From the NCBI GenBank assembly GCA_902591535.1, contig CACJBA010000001.1:1-64000 (forward strand): a DNA stretch of 64,000 bases, given 5' to 3'. Every line of letters begins with the position of its first letter. The stretch's first letter is position 1. A program made the position numbers and the translations under genes. Below the pieces are notes generated by a model. It worked only from the letters and a program-made list of their open reading frames with translations, ran no database searches and was not told the origin of the DNA. The DNA comes from an uncultured Pelagibacteraceae bacterium (GTDB taxonomy: Bacteria > Pseudomonadota > Alphaproteobacteria > Pelagibacterales > Pelagibacteraceae). Positions 1-9,374 of this stretch are shown in pieces.

Positions 1-2
1 AA

Positions 3-308
3 GCAATGGAAATGTTAAAAACAGCATATGATTTAAAAAGCGATGATCCATATATAATCGATTCTATTGGATGGGCATATTTTTTAATAGACGATTATGT
101 AGAAGCAGAAAAATATATGAGAAGAGCGGTAGAATTAATGCCAGACGATCCAATCGTAAATGATCATTACGGAGATATTTTATGGAAATTGAACCGAAAG
201 ATTCAGGCAAGATATTTTTGGAACAACGTTTTAACTTTTGATGACACCGAAGAAGATATGAAAAAACAAATTAACATTAAAGTAATTGAGGGTCTTCAAA
301 ATTCTTAA
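3..308 (+). CDS. TPR-repeat protein, C-terminal part only
   Basis: The gene runs in from the left edge, so only about 101 C-terminal residues are visible and the true start lies outside the window. At least two tetratricopeptide-like helix pairs can be seen: a segment with D-S-I-G-W-A-Y-F followed by A-E-K-Y-M-R-R-A-V-E-L-M-P, and a second with N-D-H-Y-G-D-I-L-W. TPR proteins are scaffolds for protein-protein contacts, and the partner cannot be told from this fragment. Its stop codon directly abuts the ispE start, so the two genes are very likely co-transcribed. The specific function is not recognisable. Confidence 0.8.
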   Translation, partial: AMEMLKTAYDLKSDDPYIIDSIGWAYFLIDDYVEAEKYMRRAVELMPDDPIVNDHYGDILWKLNRKIQARYFWNNVLTFDDTEEDMKKQINIKVIEGLQNS

Positions 309-1154
309 ATGAAAATAAGTAAAATCAAATCTTATGCAAAGCTAAATTTAGCACTAAATATTACTGGAAAAAAAAAAGGATTACATAAAATTGAAAGTAT
401 AATTTGTTTCTTAGACCTTCATGATGGCATTTCAATAAATCAATACAGGGGTAATAAACATAAAATTTCTTTTTATGGACAATTTTCTAAAAATATTGGT
501 ACAAAAAATACTGTTGAAAAATTATTTCAAAAACTTGATAAAGAAAATTTATTAAAGAATAAAAAATTTAAAATAAGAATAAATAAAAAAATTCCTCAAA
601 AGGCTGGATTGGGTGGAGGTTCGATGAATGCAGCAAGTATACTAAATTACTTGATTAAAAATAAATTTATTAATGTTAATCATAAAAATATTCGAAGTAT
701 TTGTGACTCTATTGGATCTGATGTTATTTTGGGAACAATTTCATCAAGCTGTATTTTGTCATCGAATGGCAGAATAAAAAAAATTTACAATATTCCAAAA
801 TATTATTCCATTTTGGTAAAACCTAATTTTGGGTGTTCGACTAAAGAAATTTATTCAGCAGTTAGCAGATATACAAAACCAAGATACAGCAAACCAAAAA
901 AACATATGTTTGAGGATAAATATCTGATTAATCAACAAAATGATCTTGAAAAGATAGCTTTTAAAAAACACCCAAAACTTAAAAAAATTAAGTCGTATTT
1001 AGAAAATATTAATAATCCATTATTTATAAGAATGACTGGGTCTGGATCGACAATTGTCGCTTATTATAATTCATTAAAGAATTGTAAATTAGCAAAAGCT
1101 AAATTTAAAAGAAAATATAAAAATTATTGGTGTGTTACAGCAAAAACTATATGA
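309..1154 (+). CDS. ispE: 4-diphosphocytidyl-2-C-methyl-D-erythritol kinase
   Basis: IspE phosphorylates the 2-hydroxyl of CDP-methylerythritol with ATP in the cytosolic MEP pathway to isoprenoid precursors, which feed quinones and the undecaprenyl carrier. The 281-residue protein has GHMP-kinase architecture. The substrate-binding start reads S-Y-A-K-L-N-L-A-L-N near residue 8. The phosphate loop P-Q-K-A-G-L-G-G-G-S-M-N-A-A lies near residue 96, and the C-terminal GHMP motif M-T-G-S-G-S-T near residue 243. Length matches the family. The start follows the preceding stop codon with no spacer, so translation is probably coupled to the upstream TPR gene. The identification is secure. Confidence 0.93.
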   Translation: MKISKIKSYAKLNLALNITGKKKGLHKIESIICFLDLHDGISINQYRGNKHKISFYGQFSKNIGTKNTVEKLFQKLDKENLLKNKKFKIRINKKIPQKAGLGGGSMNAASILNYLIKNKFINVNHKNIRSICDSIGSDVILGTISSSCILSSNGRIKKIYNIPKYYSILVKPNFGCSTKEIYSAVSRYTKPRYSKPKKHMFEDKYLINQQNDLEKIAFKKHPKLKKIKSYLENINNPLFIRMTGSGSTIVAYYNSLKNCKLAKAKFKRKYKNYWCVTAKTI

Positions 1155-1187
1155 ATTTTATTTTTTTATGTTATAGGAAGCTAGTAT

Positions 1188-1261
1188 TGGGGCGTAGCCA
1201 AGCGGTAAGGCACGGGTTTTTGGTACCTGCATCCTAGGTTCGAATCCTAGCGCCCCAGCCA
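1188..1261 (+). tRNA. tRNA-Gln (anticodon TTG), CCA encoded
   Basis: The sequence folds into a full cloverleaf. The acceptor arm pairs TGGGGCG with CGCCCCA, followed by discriminator G and an encoded CCA. The D arm has GCC/GGC. The anticodon stem CGGGT/ACCTG encloses loop TTTTGGT with anticodon TTG. The T arm has a canonical TTCGAAT loop. It resembles the bacterial glutamine tRNA, including the U1-A72 first pair that GlnRS recognises. The 3' end lies only three bases before the start codon of the CCA-adding enzyme gene. Confidence 0.95.
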
Positions 1262-1264
1262 TTT

Positions 1265-2539
1265 ATGAAAAATTTTTTAGATAAATTTTTTTCAAGATCG
1301 AAAAATCTTGATCATATTAGTCAAAATTTAAGAAATATTACTTTAAAAACTCCTGCTAATAAAATTTTTGAAGCAATTAATAATTTTTCCGAAAAAAGTG
1401 AAATCAGATACGTTGGTGGATGTGTAAGAAAAGTGATAAACAAAGAAATTGTTGATGATATTGATTTAGCAACAAATTTAACACCCCATGAAGTTTGCGA
1501 AGCTCTTAAAAAAAAACAAATAAGTTATTATGAAACGGGAATTGAGCATGGCACTGTAACGGCAATAATTGACGAACATAAATTTGAAATTACTTCATTA
1601 AGGAAAGACGTTTCTACAGATGGAAGGCATGCAGAGGTAGAATTTTCATTAGATTGGCAAGAGGATGCCTCTAGAAGGGATTTTACTATTAATTCAATTT
1701 ATGCAGATAGCGATGGTAATTTATTTGATCCATTTGATGGTAAGAAAGATTTGGAGGATGGGTATATTAATTTTATTGGAAATGTAGAAAAAAGAATACA
1801 AGAGGATTATTTACGTATTTTAAGATATTTAAGATTTTTTTTAAATTATTCAAAACATAAACATGATCCAGAAATAATAAAAAATATTAAAAAAAATATT
1901 GATGGAATTTCAAGTATATCATCTGAAAGGTTAATCGATGAACTAAAAAAAATAACTAGTTCAAATGGATTTTTGAAAATATTTAAAGATAAAGAAAGTT
2001 TAGAACTATTAGAAATAATTTTTCCTCAATTAAAAAATATTCAAAATTTTAAAAAATTAAATTCTTACGCATCTAATAATTTTTTAAAAATTGATTTTAT
2101 ATTTTTAATTGCACTTTTAGTAATTGATGGTACCGACAATGCAGATTATTTTCTTTATAAATTTAACATTTCTAAAAAAAACCAGAAAAGATTAAAATTA
2201 ATAGATCTTTTTTATAGAGAGAAAGTATCTCTAAATAATTTCACGGAGAAAAATTTAAATAAATTTTTCTACTTTAATGGGCGACAGGCTGTAATTGATA
2301 TAATTAATTTTAAAATTTTTAATTCAAGTAAATTAGAGAAAAAGCTAGTTAAATTGTTAGATACTTATAAAGCAAAAGAAATTCCAACTTTGCCAATAGG
2401 GGCTGATCTATTAATGTCTAAATTTAAAATTTCAGAGGGTAAAAACTTAGGTAATAAGTTGAAGAAGATCGAAGAAATTTGGGTTCAAAATGGATTTCAA
2501 ATTTCAGATAAGCAAGTAGAACAAATAGTTAAAAGTTAA
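1265..2539 (+). CDS. cca: CCA tRNA nucleotidyltransferase / poly(A) polymerase family protein
   Basis: This class II nucleotidyltransferase adds or repairs the 3' CCA of tRNAs; family members also include poly(A) polymerases. The N-terminal catalytic head shows R-Y-V-G-G-C-V-R near residue 48 and the metal-binding D-D-I-D-L-A near residue 64. The nucleotide-selecting R-R-D-F-T-I-N-S lies near residue 137, and [12 protein letters not shown] begins the neck domain near residue 179. The 424-residue length suits the alphaproteobacterial family. The ATG lies three bases after the tRNA-Gln CCA, so tRNA 3' processing would leave an mRNA with almost no leader. The 3' end overlaps convergent greA by 4 bases. 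CCA-adding activity is more likely than poly(A) synthesis, but sequence alone does not separate them. Confidence 0.9.
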   Translation: MKNFLDKFFSRSKNLDHISQNLRNITLKTPANKIFEAINNFSEKSEIRYVGGCVRKVINKEIVDDIDLATNLTPHEVCEALKKKQISYYETGIEHGTVTAIIDEHKFEITSLRKDVSTDGRHAEVEFSLDWQEDASRRDFTINSIYADSDGNLFDPFDGKKDLEDGYINFIGNVEKRIQEDYLRILRYLRFFLNYSKHKHDPEIIKNIKKNIDGISSISSERLIDELKKITSSNGFLKIFKDKESLELLEIIFPQLKNIQNFKKLNSYASNNFLKIDFIFLIALLVIDGTDNADYFLYKFNISKKNQKRLKLIDLFYREKVSLNNFTEKNLNKFFYFNGRQAVIDIINFKIFNSSKLEKKLVKLLDTYKAKEIPTLPIGADLLMSKFKISEGKNLGNKLKKIEEIWVQNGFQISDKQVEQIVKS

Positions 2540-3012
2540 ATATATTTTACGTCTTTAATTTCAAAATTTTTTTTACCCGAGGGTGTATTTATTTCAACTA
2601 AATCACTTTTATTTTTACCAATCAAACCTTTGCCTATTGGTGATTGAAAAAAAATTAGTTTTTGTTTTAAATCTGCTTCATCTCTTCCAACAATTTTGTA
2701 ATTAATCTTTTCACCAGTATCTAAATCCTCTAAAAAAACTGTTGATCCAAAAATTACTTTTCCTTCGTTGTTTAGTTTTGTTACATCAATAACGTTTGCT
2801 CTTGCAATAATGTCATTGATTTCAGTTATTCTTCCCTCATTATGAGATTGCTCCTCTTTAGCTGCATGATACTCAGCATTTTCTTTAAGGTCCCCATGAG
2901 ATCTTGCTTCAGCAATAGCTGCAACAATTTCAGGTCTTTTTTTTTCTTTTAAAAAAATTAATTCTTCTTTTAACTTGTCTAATCCATTTAACGTTATTGG
3001 TTCTTTATCCAT
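2536..3012 (-). CDS. greA: transcription elongation factor GreA
   Basis: GreA enters the RNA polymerase secondary channel and stimulates cleavage of backtracked transcripts. From the chosen ATG the protein has 158 residues, normal for the family. The N-terminal coiled coil carries the hallmark [15 protein letters not shown], including the acidic D and E tip residues, and an FKBP-like C-terminal domain contains [10 protein letters not shown] chose ATG 3012 over an in-frame start 18 bases upstream, because the upstream start lies inside hemF and M-D-K-E-P-I-T-L fits GreA better. It is the last gene of a minus-strand trmL-hemF-greA run and overlaps convergent cca by 4 bases. Confidence 0.95.
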   Translation of the reverse strand: MDKEPITLNGLDKLKEELIFLKEKKRPEIVAAIAEARSHGDLKENAEYHAAKEEQSHNEGRITEINDIIARANVIDVTKLNNEGKVIFGSTVFLEDLDTGEKINYKIVGRDEADLKQKLIFFQSPIGKGLIGKNKSDLVEINTPSGKKNFEIKDVKYI

Positions 3013-3013
3013 T

Positions 3014-3841
3014 TCATTTCCATTTTGCAATTGGAGGTAATGACATTAAAATTCCTTCAACATTACCACCAGTTTGTAGTCCAAATTTTGTTCCCCTATC
3101 ATAGAGCAAATTAAATTCTGCGTATCGACCTCTTTTAATATACTGAAGCTCCTTGTCTTTTAAAGTCCATTTTTTTTTTATTTTTTTTCTAATTATTTCA
3201 TTAAATAGCATTTGAAATGTAACCCCAACATCCCTTACAAATTTAAAGTCATTTTCAAAATTATTATTTTTGTAATCGAAAAAAATTCCCCCGATTCCTC
3301 TTGCTTCTTTTCGGTGAGGTAAATAAAAGTATTCATCACACCACTTTTTATATTTTTTATAATAACTTTTATTATGTCTATCGCACATTGTTTTTAAAAT
3401 TTTATGAAAATTTTTCTTTTCTTTTTCATCTTTTATTGCTGGCGTCACATCCATACCTCCACCAAACCAATTCTTAGTTGTACAAATAAATCTAGTATTA
3501 AAATGCATTGCAGGAATATGAGGATTTTGCATATGCATTACTATTGATATTCCTGAGGCCCAAAATTTAGGATCTTTGCTTGCACCTGGAATATTTTTCT
3601 GGAATTCTTTAGGGAATTTTCCATAAACTTTCGAAAAATTAACTCCTACTTTTTCAAAAATTTTTCCATTTTTGAGAATTCTATATTCACCACCACCCTC
3701 ATCTTTTTTAATACTTCTTTTCCATGAAGTTGACTTAAAATTTTCTTTATTTTTTTCAATTTTTAAAATGTCATCGCATATTGCATTTTGTAATAGCTTA
3801 AACCAGTTGCTTGCCAAGTCTTTTTTGATTGAAATATCCAT
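3014..3841 (-). CDS. hemF: oxygen-dependent coproporphyrinogen III oxidase
   Basis: HemF oxidatively decarboxylates two propionate groups of coproporphyrinogen III to vinyls using O2, giving protoporphyrinogen IX for heme. The 275-residue protein has the family signatures: [17 protein letters not shown] near residue 101, [10 protein letters not shown] near residue 125, and near the C-terminus [15 protein letters not shown]. It begins two bases before the trmL stop region ends and finishes just before greA, so the three genes look like one operon. Heme made here would supply the adjacent petB and petC cytochromes. Choice of the oxygen-dependent enzyme fits an aerobic life. Confidence 0.95.
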   Translation of the reverse strand: MDISIKKDLASNWFKLLQNAICDDILKIEKNKENFKSTSWKRSIKKDEGGGEYRILKNGKIFEKVGVNFSKVYGKFPKEFQKNIPGASKDPKFWASGISIVMHMQNPHIPAMHFNTRFICTTKNWFGGGMDVTPAIKDEKEKKNFHKILKTMCDRHNKSYYKKYKKWCDEYFYLPHRKEARGIGGIFFDYKNNNFENDFKFVRDVGVTFQMLFNEIIRKKIKKKWTLKDKELQYIKRGRYAEFNLLYDRGTKFGLQTGGNVEGILMSLPPIAKWK

Positions 3842-3842
3842 T

Positions 3843-4316
3843 TTATATTAACTCTATTTGACGTAAACTTTCTGCCAAAACAATGGCAACAGATGATGCA
3901 ATATTAAGAGATCTTACCTTGTTATTCATTGGTATTTTTAGTCTATTTTTTATTAATTTATGAACCTTTTCGGGCACACCAGCACTTTCTCTTCCAAATA
4001 ATATTGTATCATCCGGCTTAAATTTAAATTTAGTATAATTTGTTGAACCTTTAGTTGTCATTAATACAATTCTTTGTTTCTCTTTTGCTTCAAAAAATTT
4101 TTTTGAACTTTGATAAAACTCTATTTGACTATAGTCCATATAGTCCATAACGACCCTTTTGAAGCGTTTATCTGATATTAGAAAGCCACATGGTTCAATT
4201 ATTTCTAATTTAGCGCCTAAACAAGCACATGTTCTTATAATTGCTGCTGTATTCTGAGGTATATCAGGCTCGTACAAAGCTATTTTGGGTCTTAAAATTG
4301 TTGAATTATGTGTCAT
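3843..4316 (-). CDS. trmL: tRNA (cytidine/uridine(34)-2'-O)-methyltransferase
   Basis: TrmL (YibK) methylates the ribose at wobble position 34 of certain tRNA-Leu species. The 157-residue protein is a minimal SPOUT methyltransferase. It shows [18 protein letters not shown] near the N-terminus. The knotted SAM site comprises [12 protein letters not shown] near residue 97 and [16 protein letters not shown] near the end. The length is typical of TrmL and well below that of the larger SpoU enzymes. It is first in the minus-strand operon with hemF and greA, and divergent from petA. Confidence 0.9.
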   Translation of the reverse strand: MTHNSTILRPKIALYEPDIPQNTAAIIRTCACLGAKLEIIEPCGFLISDKRFKRVVMDYMDYSQIEFYQSSKKFFEAKEKQRIVLMTTKGSTNYTKFKFKPDDTILFGRESAGVPEKVHKLIKNRLKIPMNNKVRSLNIASSVAIVLAESLRQIELI

Positions 4317-4341
4317 TCTTTCAGTAGTAAAATAATTATTT

Positions 4342-4347
4342 TATATT
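4342..4347 (+). promoter_or_regulatory. possible -10 element for petABC
   Basis: TATATT lies in the roughly 90-base stretch between the trmL start and the best Rieske start (GTG 4409). A transcription start about 4353 would give a leader of about 55 bases. No good -35 hexamer is seen and AT-rich DNA yields many such matches, so this is only a candidate. It does suggest that in-frame start codons at 4308 and 4350 lie in the promoter rather than the gene. Confidence 0.3.
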
Positions 4348-4349
4348 AT

Positions 4350-4919
4350 ATGAATTCGTATATTAACTATTTTAAATCAAAAAGAGATAATAATAAAAGC
4401 TACTTTAAGTGTCTGAAAAAAAAAACAAAAAGAAGAGATTTTTTATTTACAGCTACTACAGCCGTAGGTGCTGTTGGAGCTGCAGCAGCAGTATGGCCAA
4501 TGGTAGATCAAATGAACCCAGACGCCTCTGTTAAAGCTTTAGCCAGCACAGAAGTTGATGTAAGTTCATTAAAACCAGGAAACACAATCACTGTATTGTG
4601 GAGAGGTAAACCAGTTTTCATTAGAAGAAGAACTAAAGAAGAAATTGATGAAGCAAGATCAGTGAAAATGGAGGATTTAATTCATCCAGAAAAAGATGAG
4701 GATAGAGCCAAAAATCCTGAATGGCTCGTAATGTTAGGAGTTTGTACTCATTTAGGATGTGTACCTTTAAATGATAAAGGAGATTATAAAGGATGGTTTT
4801 GTCCATGTCATGGATCTCACTATGACACTTCTGGAAGAATTAGAAAAGGTCCAGCCCCATTGAATATGGAAGTTCCTAAATACGAATTTGTTAATGCTAA
4901 TACAATTAAGATTGGGTAA
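4350..4919 (+). CDS. petA: ubiquinol-cytochrome c reductase iron-sulfur (Rieske) subunit
   Basis: The Rieske protein passes electrons from ubiquinol to cytochrome c1 at the periplasmic face of the bc1 complex. The 2Fe-2S ligands are plain: C-T-H-L-G-C and [10 protein letters not shown] twin-arginine signal anchor, R-R-D-F-L-F-T-A-T followed by an Ala/Gly/Val-rich helix, leads the mature part. The N-terminus is problematic. The natural start, GTG 4409 ([11 protein letters not shown]), is out of frame by one base because the A-run at 4416-4425 has ten A instead of nine. I give the in-frame ATG 4350, but residues before the K-R-R-D-F are probably not real. It is the first gene of petABC. Confidence 0.88.
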   Translation: MNSYINYFKSKRDNNKSYFKCLKKKTKRRDFLFTATTAVGAVGAAAAVWPMVDQMNPDASVKALASTEVDVSSLKPGNTITVLWRGKPVFIRRRTKEEIDEARSVKMEDLIHPEKDEDRAKNPEWLVMLGVCTHLGCVPLNDKGDYKGWFCPCHGSHYDTSGRIRKGPAPLNMEVPKYEFVNANTIKIG

Positions 4920-4930
4920 ATTAAATTTTA

Positions 4931-6193
4931 ATGAGTGATCACGATTACAGACCAAAATCAAAAGTAGGACAGTGGTTCAATGACCGTTTGCCACTTTTAA
5001 CCCTAGCAAATCATTTAACAGATTACCCGACTCCTAAAAATTTAAATTACTGGTGGACATTCGGTGGAATTTTAACTTTTTGCTTAATCACTCAAATTAT
5101 TACAGGTTTAACACTTGCAATGCATTACATCGCTCATGCTGATATGGCGTTTGAAAGTGTTGAGCATATTATGCGTGATGTTAATTATGGTTGGTTAATT
5201 AGATATATTCATGCAAACGGTGCATCAATGTTCTTCTTAGCAGTATATATTCATATCTTTAGATCATTGTTTTATGGTTCTTATAAAGCACCTAGAGAGA
5301 TAATTTGGATAATAGGAATTATTATTTACCTGCTTATGATGGCAGCAGCCTTCATGGGTTATGTTTTGCCTTGGGGGCAAATGAGTTTCTGGGGAGCAAC
5401 TGTAATAACAAATTTATTTAGTGCTATACCTTTAGTTGGAGAAGGAATTGTTACTTGGTTGTGGGGTGGATACTCAGTTGATAATCCGACTTTAACCAGA
5501 TTTTTTACTTTGCACTATTTAATCCCATTTCTAATTTTAGGGTTGGTGGTATTACACATATGGGCATTGCATGTACCTGGAAATAACAATCCAATAGGTA
5601 TAGATATTAAAAAACCATCAAAAGACACAGTCCCATTTCATCCTTATATAGTTATTAAAGACGGTTTTGCTTTATTAATGTTTATGATTGTGTTTGCTTT
5701 CTTTGTATTCTATGCGCCAAATATTTTAGGACATGCAGATAATTATATCGAAGCAAACCCCATGGTAACGCCAGCTCATATTGTGCCTGAATGGTATCTA
5801 TTACCGTTTTATGCAATTTTAAGATCTGTTCCAGACAAATTACTAGGTGTTGTGGCAATGTTATCTGCAATATTAATTTTAGCTGTATTACCTTGGTTAG
5901 ATACATCAAAAATAAGATCTGCAGTTTTTAGACCACTTTATAAACAATTTTATTGGATACTAGTTGCTGATGTTCTAATACTTGGTTACATGGGAGCGAT
6001 GCCAGCAGAAGGACTTTACTTATTAATAGCAAGAGTGGCTACAGCATATTACTTCTTGCATTTTTTAGTTATTCTTCCTGTTTTAGGATTTAAAGAAAAA
6101 ACTTTGCCCATACCTTTAAGCATTACAGAACCTGTTCTAGGTGGTTCACCTAATTTGGCTGCTGCCAGAATTAAAGAAAGTAAAATAGAGTAA
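4931..6193 (+). CDS. petB: cytochrome b of the bc1 complex
   Basis: This membrane subunit carries hemes bL and bH and forms the two quinone sites of the Q cycle. The 420-residue protein aligns along its length with alphaproteobacterial cytochrome b. L-T-L-A-M-H-Y lies in the first core helix. The heme-ligand histidines are visible in R-Y-I-H-A-N-G-A-S and A-V-Y-I-H-I-F-R on helix B, and in F-T-L-H-Y-L-I-P-F and V-V-L-H-I-W-A-L-H on helix [13 protein letters not shown] and the Qo-site P-E-W-Y follow. About eight hydrophobic segments are visible. It starts 11 bases after petA and ends one base before petC. Confidence 0.97.
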   Translation: MSDHDYRPKSKVGQWFNDRLPLLTLANHLTDYPTPKNLNYWWTFGGILTFCLITQIITGLTLAMHYIAHADMAFESVEHIMRDVNYGWLIRYIHANGASMFFLAVYIHIFRSLFYGSYKAPREIIWIIGIIIYLLMMAAAFMGYVLPWGQMSFWGATVITNLFSAIPLVGEGIVTWLWGGYSVDNPTLTRFFTLHYLIPFLILGLVVLHIWALHVPGNNNPIGIDIKKPSKDTVPFHPYIVIKDGFALLMFMIVFAFFVFYAPNILGHADNYIEANPMVTPAHIVPEWYLLPFYAILRSVPDKLLGVVAMLSAILILAVLPWLDTSKIRSAVFRPLYKQFYWILVADVLILGYMGAMPAEGLYLLIARVATAYYFLHFLVILPVLGFKEKTLPIPLSITEPVLGGSPNLAAARIKESKIE

Positions 6194-6194
6194 G

Positions 6195-6974
6195 GTGAAA
6201 AATTTATATAAATTATTTTCTATACTAATCATTATTATTGTCCCAAATTCATATTCTTTTGCTGCAGAAAAAGTAGAATATTTAAAAACTGACTGGAGTT
6301 TTAAGGGTTTGTTTGGAAAATTTGATAGAGCTTCTCTTCAAAGAGGGTATCAAGTATATACTGAAGTATGTGCTTCATGTCATTCGATGAAGTACTTAAG
6401 TTATAGAAATTTAGCAGAAAAAGGTGGACCAGAATTTTCCGAGGCTCAGGTCAAAGCTATTGCAGCTTCATTTGAAGTTACTGATGGGCCAAATTCTGAT
6501 GGAGAAATGTTTACAAGACCAGGTAAATTATCTGATAAATTTGTAATGCCATATGAAAATGTAAAAGCAGCTCAAGCAGCAAATGGAGGCGCATACCCAC
6601 CTGACATGTCTGTTTTGGTAAAAGCGAGAGGTGGTGGTGTTGATTATATCTACTCCTTATTACAAGGGTATGAAGAGGCTCCTAGTAATGTCTCTTTAGA
6701 TGATGGAGTTTATTATAATAAATATATGTATGGTAATAAAATTAGAATGTCTGCTCCTTTATCAGAGGGGTTGGTAGAGTATGGTGATGGCACTAGTGCT
6801 ACAGTTGAGCAAATGTCAAAAGATGTAACAACTTTTTTAATGTGGTCTGCTGAACCTCATTTAGAAGCTAGACACCAAATGGGCTTTAAAGCGATTGTCT
6901 ATTTAATAATTCTTACTACTTTAGTTTATTTCAGTATGAAAAAAATCTGGTCACGTGTTAAATCTGAAATTTAA
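6195..6974 (+). CDS. petC: cytochrome c1 of the bc1 complex
   Basis: Cytochrome c1 accepts electrons from the Rieske protein and reduces soluble cytochrome c. Translation starts at GTG, one base after the petB stop. A Sec signal peptide of about 23 residues ends at S-Y-S-F-A-A-E. The heme c site C-A-S-C-H-S-M lies near residue 59. The heme axial Met is probably in the M-Y-G-N-K-I-R-M-S-A-P-L region, and a C-terminal helix (A-I-V-Y-L-I-I-L-T-T-L-V-Y-F) anchors it. At 259 residues it is a normal separate c1, not fused to cytochrome b. Its last 24 bases overlap the convergent ychF gene. Confidence 0.96.
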   Translation: MKNLYKLFSILIIIIVPNSYSFAAEKVEYLKTDWSFKGLFGKFDRASLQRGYQVYTEVCASCHSMKYLSYRNLAEKGGPEFSEAQVKAIAASFEVTDGPNSDGEMFTRPGKLSDKFVMPYENVKAAQAANGGAYPPDMSVLVKARGGGVDYIYSLLQGYEEAPSNVSLDDGVYYNKYMYGNKIRMSAPLSEGLVEYGDGTSATVEQMSKDVTTFLMWSAEPHLEARHQMGFKAIVYLIILTTLVYFSMKKIWSRVKSEI

Positions 6975-8024
6975 AACATCTCCATCTTTCACAATATAGT
7001 CTTTCCCTTCCAATCTCATTTTTCCATTAGCTTTAGAATTTACCCATCCATCATTAGCTACGAAATCTTCATAAGATATAGTTTCAGCTCTAATAAACCC
7101 TTTTTCGAAATCTGTATGAATTTCCCCTGCAGCCTTAGGAGCAGTACAATTTTTTTGAATAGTCCAGGCTCTTGTTTCTTCCGGTCCGGAAGTAAAATAT
7201 GTATCTAGTTCTAATATATTATAACCTTTTTGAATTAACATTGCTAATCCAGTATCTTTTAAACCAATCATATCCATATAATTTTTTTTTTCTTCAATAG
7301 CTAATTCATTAATTTGATTTTCTATATCTGCAGAAATAATTAATGTGTTTTCTTCACTAAATTTTTCTATAAATTTTTTTGTGTACTCGTTACCATTCTG
7401 GACGCTTTGTTCATCGACATTGCAAACAAATATTTTAGGTTTAATTGAAAGTAATCCACTTTGATTAAGTTGTTTTTTTTCAAATTGAGACTTTAAAATA
7501 GAAATATCTTTGCCATTATTGATACAATCTAAAGCAATCTCTAAAATTTTAATTTGTTCTTCATCAACATTTTTTTTATTATTTTTCTCTAATCTTTTTT
7601 GAATTGACTCCAAGTCAGCAAGCATCATTTCAGTTTCTATTATTTCAAGATCTCTTACTGGATCTACATTAGGATTAACATTCTGGATATCGTCAGAATC
7701 AAAACATCTGATCATATGAATAACAGCATCGACTTCTCTAATATGTGAAAGAAATTTATTACCCAATCCCTCACCTTTAGATGCACCTTTAACAAGGCCA
7801 GCAATATCTACAAAAGAAATTGTCGTATTGATTATTTTTTTTGAATTTGAGATTTTTGATAATTTATCTAATCTTTTGTCAGGAACAGGAACTACACCTA
7901 CATTTGGATCAATTGTACAAAAAGGAAAATTAGCTGCTTGAGCCTTACTTGAATTAGTTAAAGCATTGAATAGGGTAGATTTACCAACATTTGGCAAACC
8001 AACAATTCCACATTTAAAACTCAT
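6951..8024 (-). CDS. ychF: ribosome-binding ATPase YchF (Obg-family, OLA1-like)
   Basis: YchF/OLA1 is a ribosome-associated P-loop NTPase that prefers ATP and acts in translation and stress responses. Nucleotide-binding motifs are G-L-P-N-V-G-K-S-T near residue 8, D-I-A-G-L-V-K-G-A near residue 73, and N-V-D-E in place of the Ras-type N-K-x-D, as expected for this subfamily. A coiled-coil insertion follows the G domain. The TGS domain closes the protein, ending in G-D-V-L-N-F-R-F-N. The 357-residue length is normal. It is the last gene of the lgt-to-ychF operon, shares one base with pth (TAATG), and overlaps convergent petC by 24 bases. Confidence 0.96.
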   Translation of the reverse strand: MSFKCGIVGLPNVGKSTLFNALTNSSKAQAANFPFCTIDPNVGVVPVPDKRLDKLSKISNSKKIINTTISFVDIAGLVKGASKGEGLGNKFLSHIREVDAVIHMIRCFDSDDIQNVNPNVDPVRDLEIIETEMMLADLESIQKRLEKNNKKNVDEEQIKILEIALDCINNGKDISILKSQFEKKQLNQSGLLSIKPKIFVCNVDEQSVQNGNEYTKKFIEKFSEENTLIISADIENQINELAIEEKKNYMDMIGLKDTGLAMLIQKGYNILELDTYFTSGPEETRAWTIQKNCTAPKAAGEIHTDFEKGFIRAETISYEDFVANDGWVNSKANGKMRLEGKDYIVKDGDVLNFRFNT

Positions 8025-8584
8025 TATTTATTATTTACAGTGCTAGAAAATAAATCCAGTTTTTTCTCTATAAGAATAGAAATAGAATCTGAAATGCTGG
8101 ATTTAATTTTTTCTAATTCAAGCATTTCATCTTCATCAAAGTTTTGCAGAACAAAGTCACCAACTTCTACATTGTCTTTAGGTTTGCCAATTCCTATTCT
8201 TACTCTTGAATAGTCTTGGCCTATGAATTTATCTATCGAAGCAATTCCATTGTGACCAGCACTAGACCCACCAAATTTTGCTTTAATTTTTCCAAATTCC
8301 ACATCTAAATCATCATGAAATACAATTACGTCTGTAGCGTTTATTTTGAAATACTCAATTAACTCTCTTATACAAATTCCTGAGTTATTCATGAAAGTTA
8401 ATGGTTTGATTGCATAGATTTTCTTTTCTGCAATATTTCCTGTTGTAAGTAACCCTTTAAATTTTGGTTTTTGTTTTGATAAACCAAATTTTTTATTAAT
8501 TGTATCTATAATTTTGAATCCAACATTATGTCTATTATTTTCACTGTCAGGTGTTGGATTTCCTAGGCCTACAAATAAAAGCAT
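8024..8584 (-). CDS. pth: peptidyl-tRNA hydrolase
   Basis: Pth cleaves peptidyl-tRNAs released prematurely from ribosomes, recycling tRNA. The 186-residue protein carries the family signatures. These are G-L-G-N-P near residue 6, N-R-H-N-V-G with the catalytic His near residue 17-20, K-P-L-T-F-M-N-N-S-G, F-H-D-D-L-D, and G-G-S-S-A-G-H-N-G-I. It sits between rplY and ychF; the pth-rplY pairing is conserved in many bacteria. The stop overlaps the ychF start by one base. Confidence 0.97.
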   Translation of the reverse strand: MLLFVGLGNPTPDSENNRHNVGFKIIDTINKKFGLSKQKPKFKGLLTTGNIAEKKIYAIKPLTFMNNSGICIRELIEYFKINATDVIVFHDDLDVEFGKIKAKFGGSSAGHNGIASIDKFIGQDYSRVRIGIGKPKDNVEVGDFVLQNFDEDEMLELEKIKSSISDSISILIEKKLDLFSSTVNNK

Positions 8585-8624
8585 AAAAGTATGATTAATA
8601 GAAAATTAATTTCAATTTAAGTGC

Positions 8625-9329
8625 TTATTTTTTTTCTTCAGCAGGTTTTTTATCTTCACCTTCTTTTTTCTCACCTTCAGCTGACGGTTTATCACCATCT
8701 GCTGCAGCTGCTGTTTCAGCTCCTTCTTCACCTTCTGCAGCTTCTGCTTCAGCAGGTTTTTCTGGCTCCCTCATTACTGTAGGCGCTGCAAGGGTTGCAA
8801 TAACAAAGTCTCTTCCTTGAATAGTAGGAACTACATCGTCTTCTAAATTTATTGATGAGATTTTAAAACTTTCACCTATATCTACACCCTCAAGATCTAT
8901 TACTAAATTTTCAGGAATCTTTTCACTTGGGCATTTTAATTCAACTTTTCTTCTAACTATATTCAACACTCCGCCTTTTTTTAATCCAGGTGATTTTTCA
9001 TGATTAATAAAATTAACTGGAACTTCAATTCTAATTTTCAAACCAGGTACAACCCTTAAAAAATCCACATGAGTTGGTTCATCTGAAATTATGTCGTATT
9101 TAATTTCTCTTGGAAGTACATTTTGTGGTTTCCCATCAACATTAATAGTTAAAATTGTCGATAAAAAATTTTCATCCAAAAATGATTTAAGTAATTTTTT
9201 TGAAATAGAGATCTTTTCATTTTGGGCTTCACCACCATAAATAATAGCTGGAACATTCCCATTTGTTCTTAAAAGGTTTAATTCACCCTTAGTTTTTGTA
9301 TTTCTAGTATTAGCTTCAATAGAATTCAT
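8625..9329 (-). CDS. rplY: 50S ribosomal protein L25 (TL5/Ctc form)
   Basis: L25 binds 5S rRNA in the large ribosomal subunit. At 234 residues this is the long, two-domain TL5/Ctc type. An N-terminal 5S-binding domain begins N-T-R-N-T-K-T-K-G-E-L-N and contains V-P-A-I-I-Y-G-G near residue 27. A beta-rich C-terminal domain includes P-T-H-V-D-F-L-R-V and H-E-K-S-P-G-L-K-K-G-G-V-L-N. The last 45 or so residues are a low-complexity tail rich in Glu, Ala and Lys, common in alphaproteobacterial L25 and probably disordered. It lies between prs and pth. Confidence 0.95.
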   Translation of the reverse strand: MNSIEANTRNTKTKGELNLLRTNGNVPAIIYGGEAQNEKISISKKLLKSFLDENFLSTILTINVDGKPQNVLPREIKYDIISDEPTHVDFLRVVPGLKIRIEVPVNFINHEKSPGLKKGGVLNIVRRKVELKCPSEKIPENLVIDLEGVDIGESFKISSINLEDDVVPTIQGRDFVIATLAAPTVMREPEKPAEAEAAEGEEGAETAAAADGDKPSAEGEKKEGEDKKPAEEKK

Positions 9330-9374
9330 AAAAAAAAAGTCTTTTATCTCAAGTTCCTTAATAACTCAAGGTAT

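Noticed and set aside
4308-4349. petA translation starting at ATG 4308
   Set aside because: This start overlaps the divergent trmL start, precedes a likely promoter, and adds residues unlike any Rieske leader.
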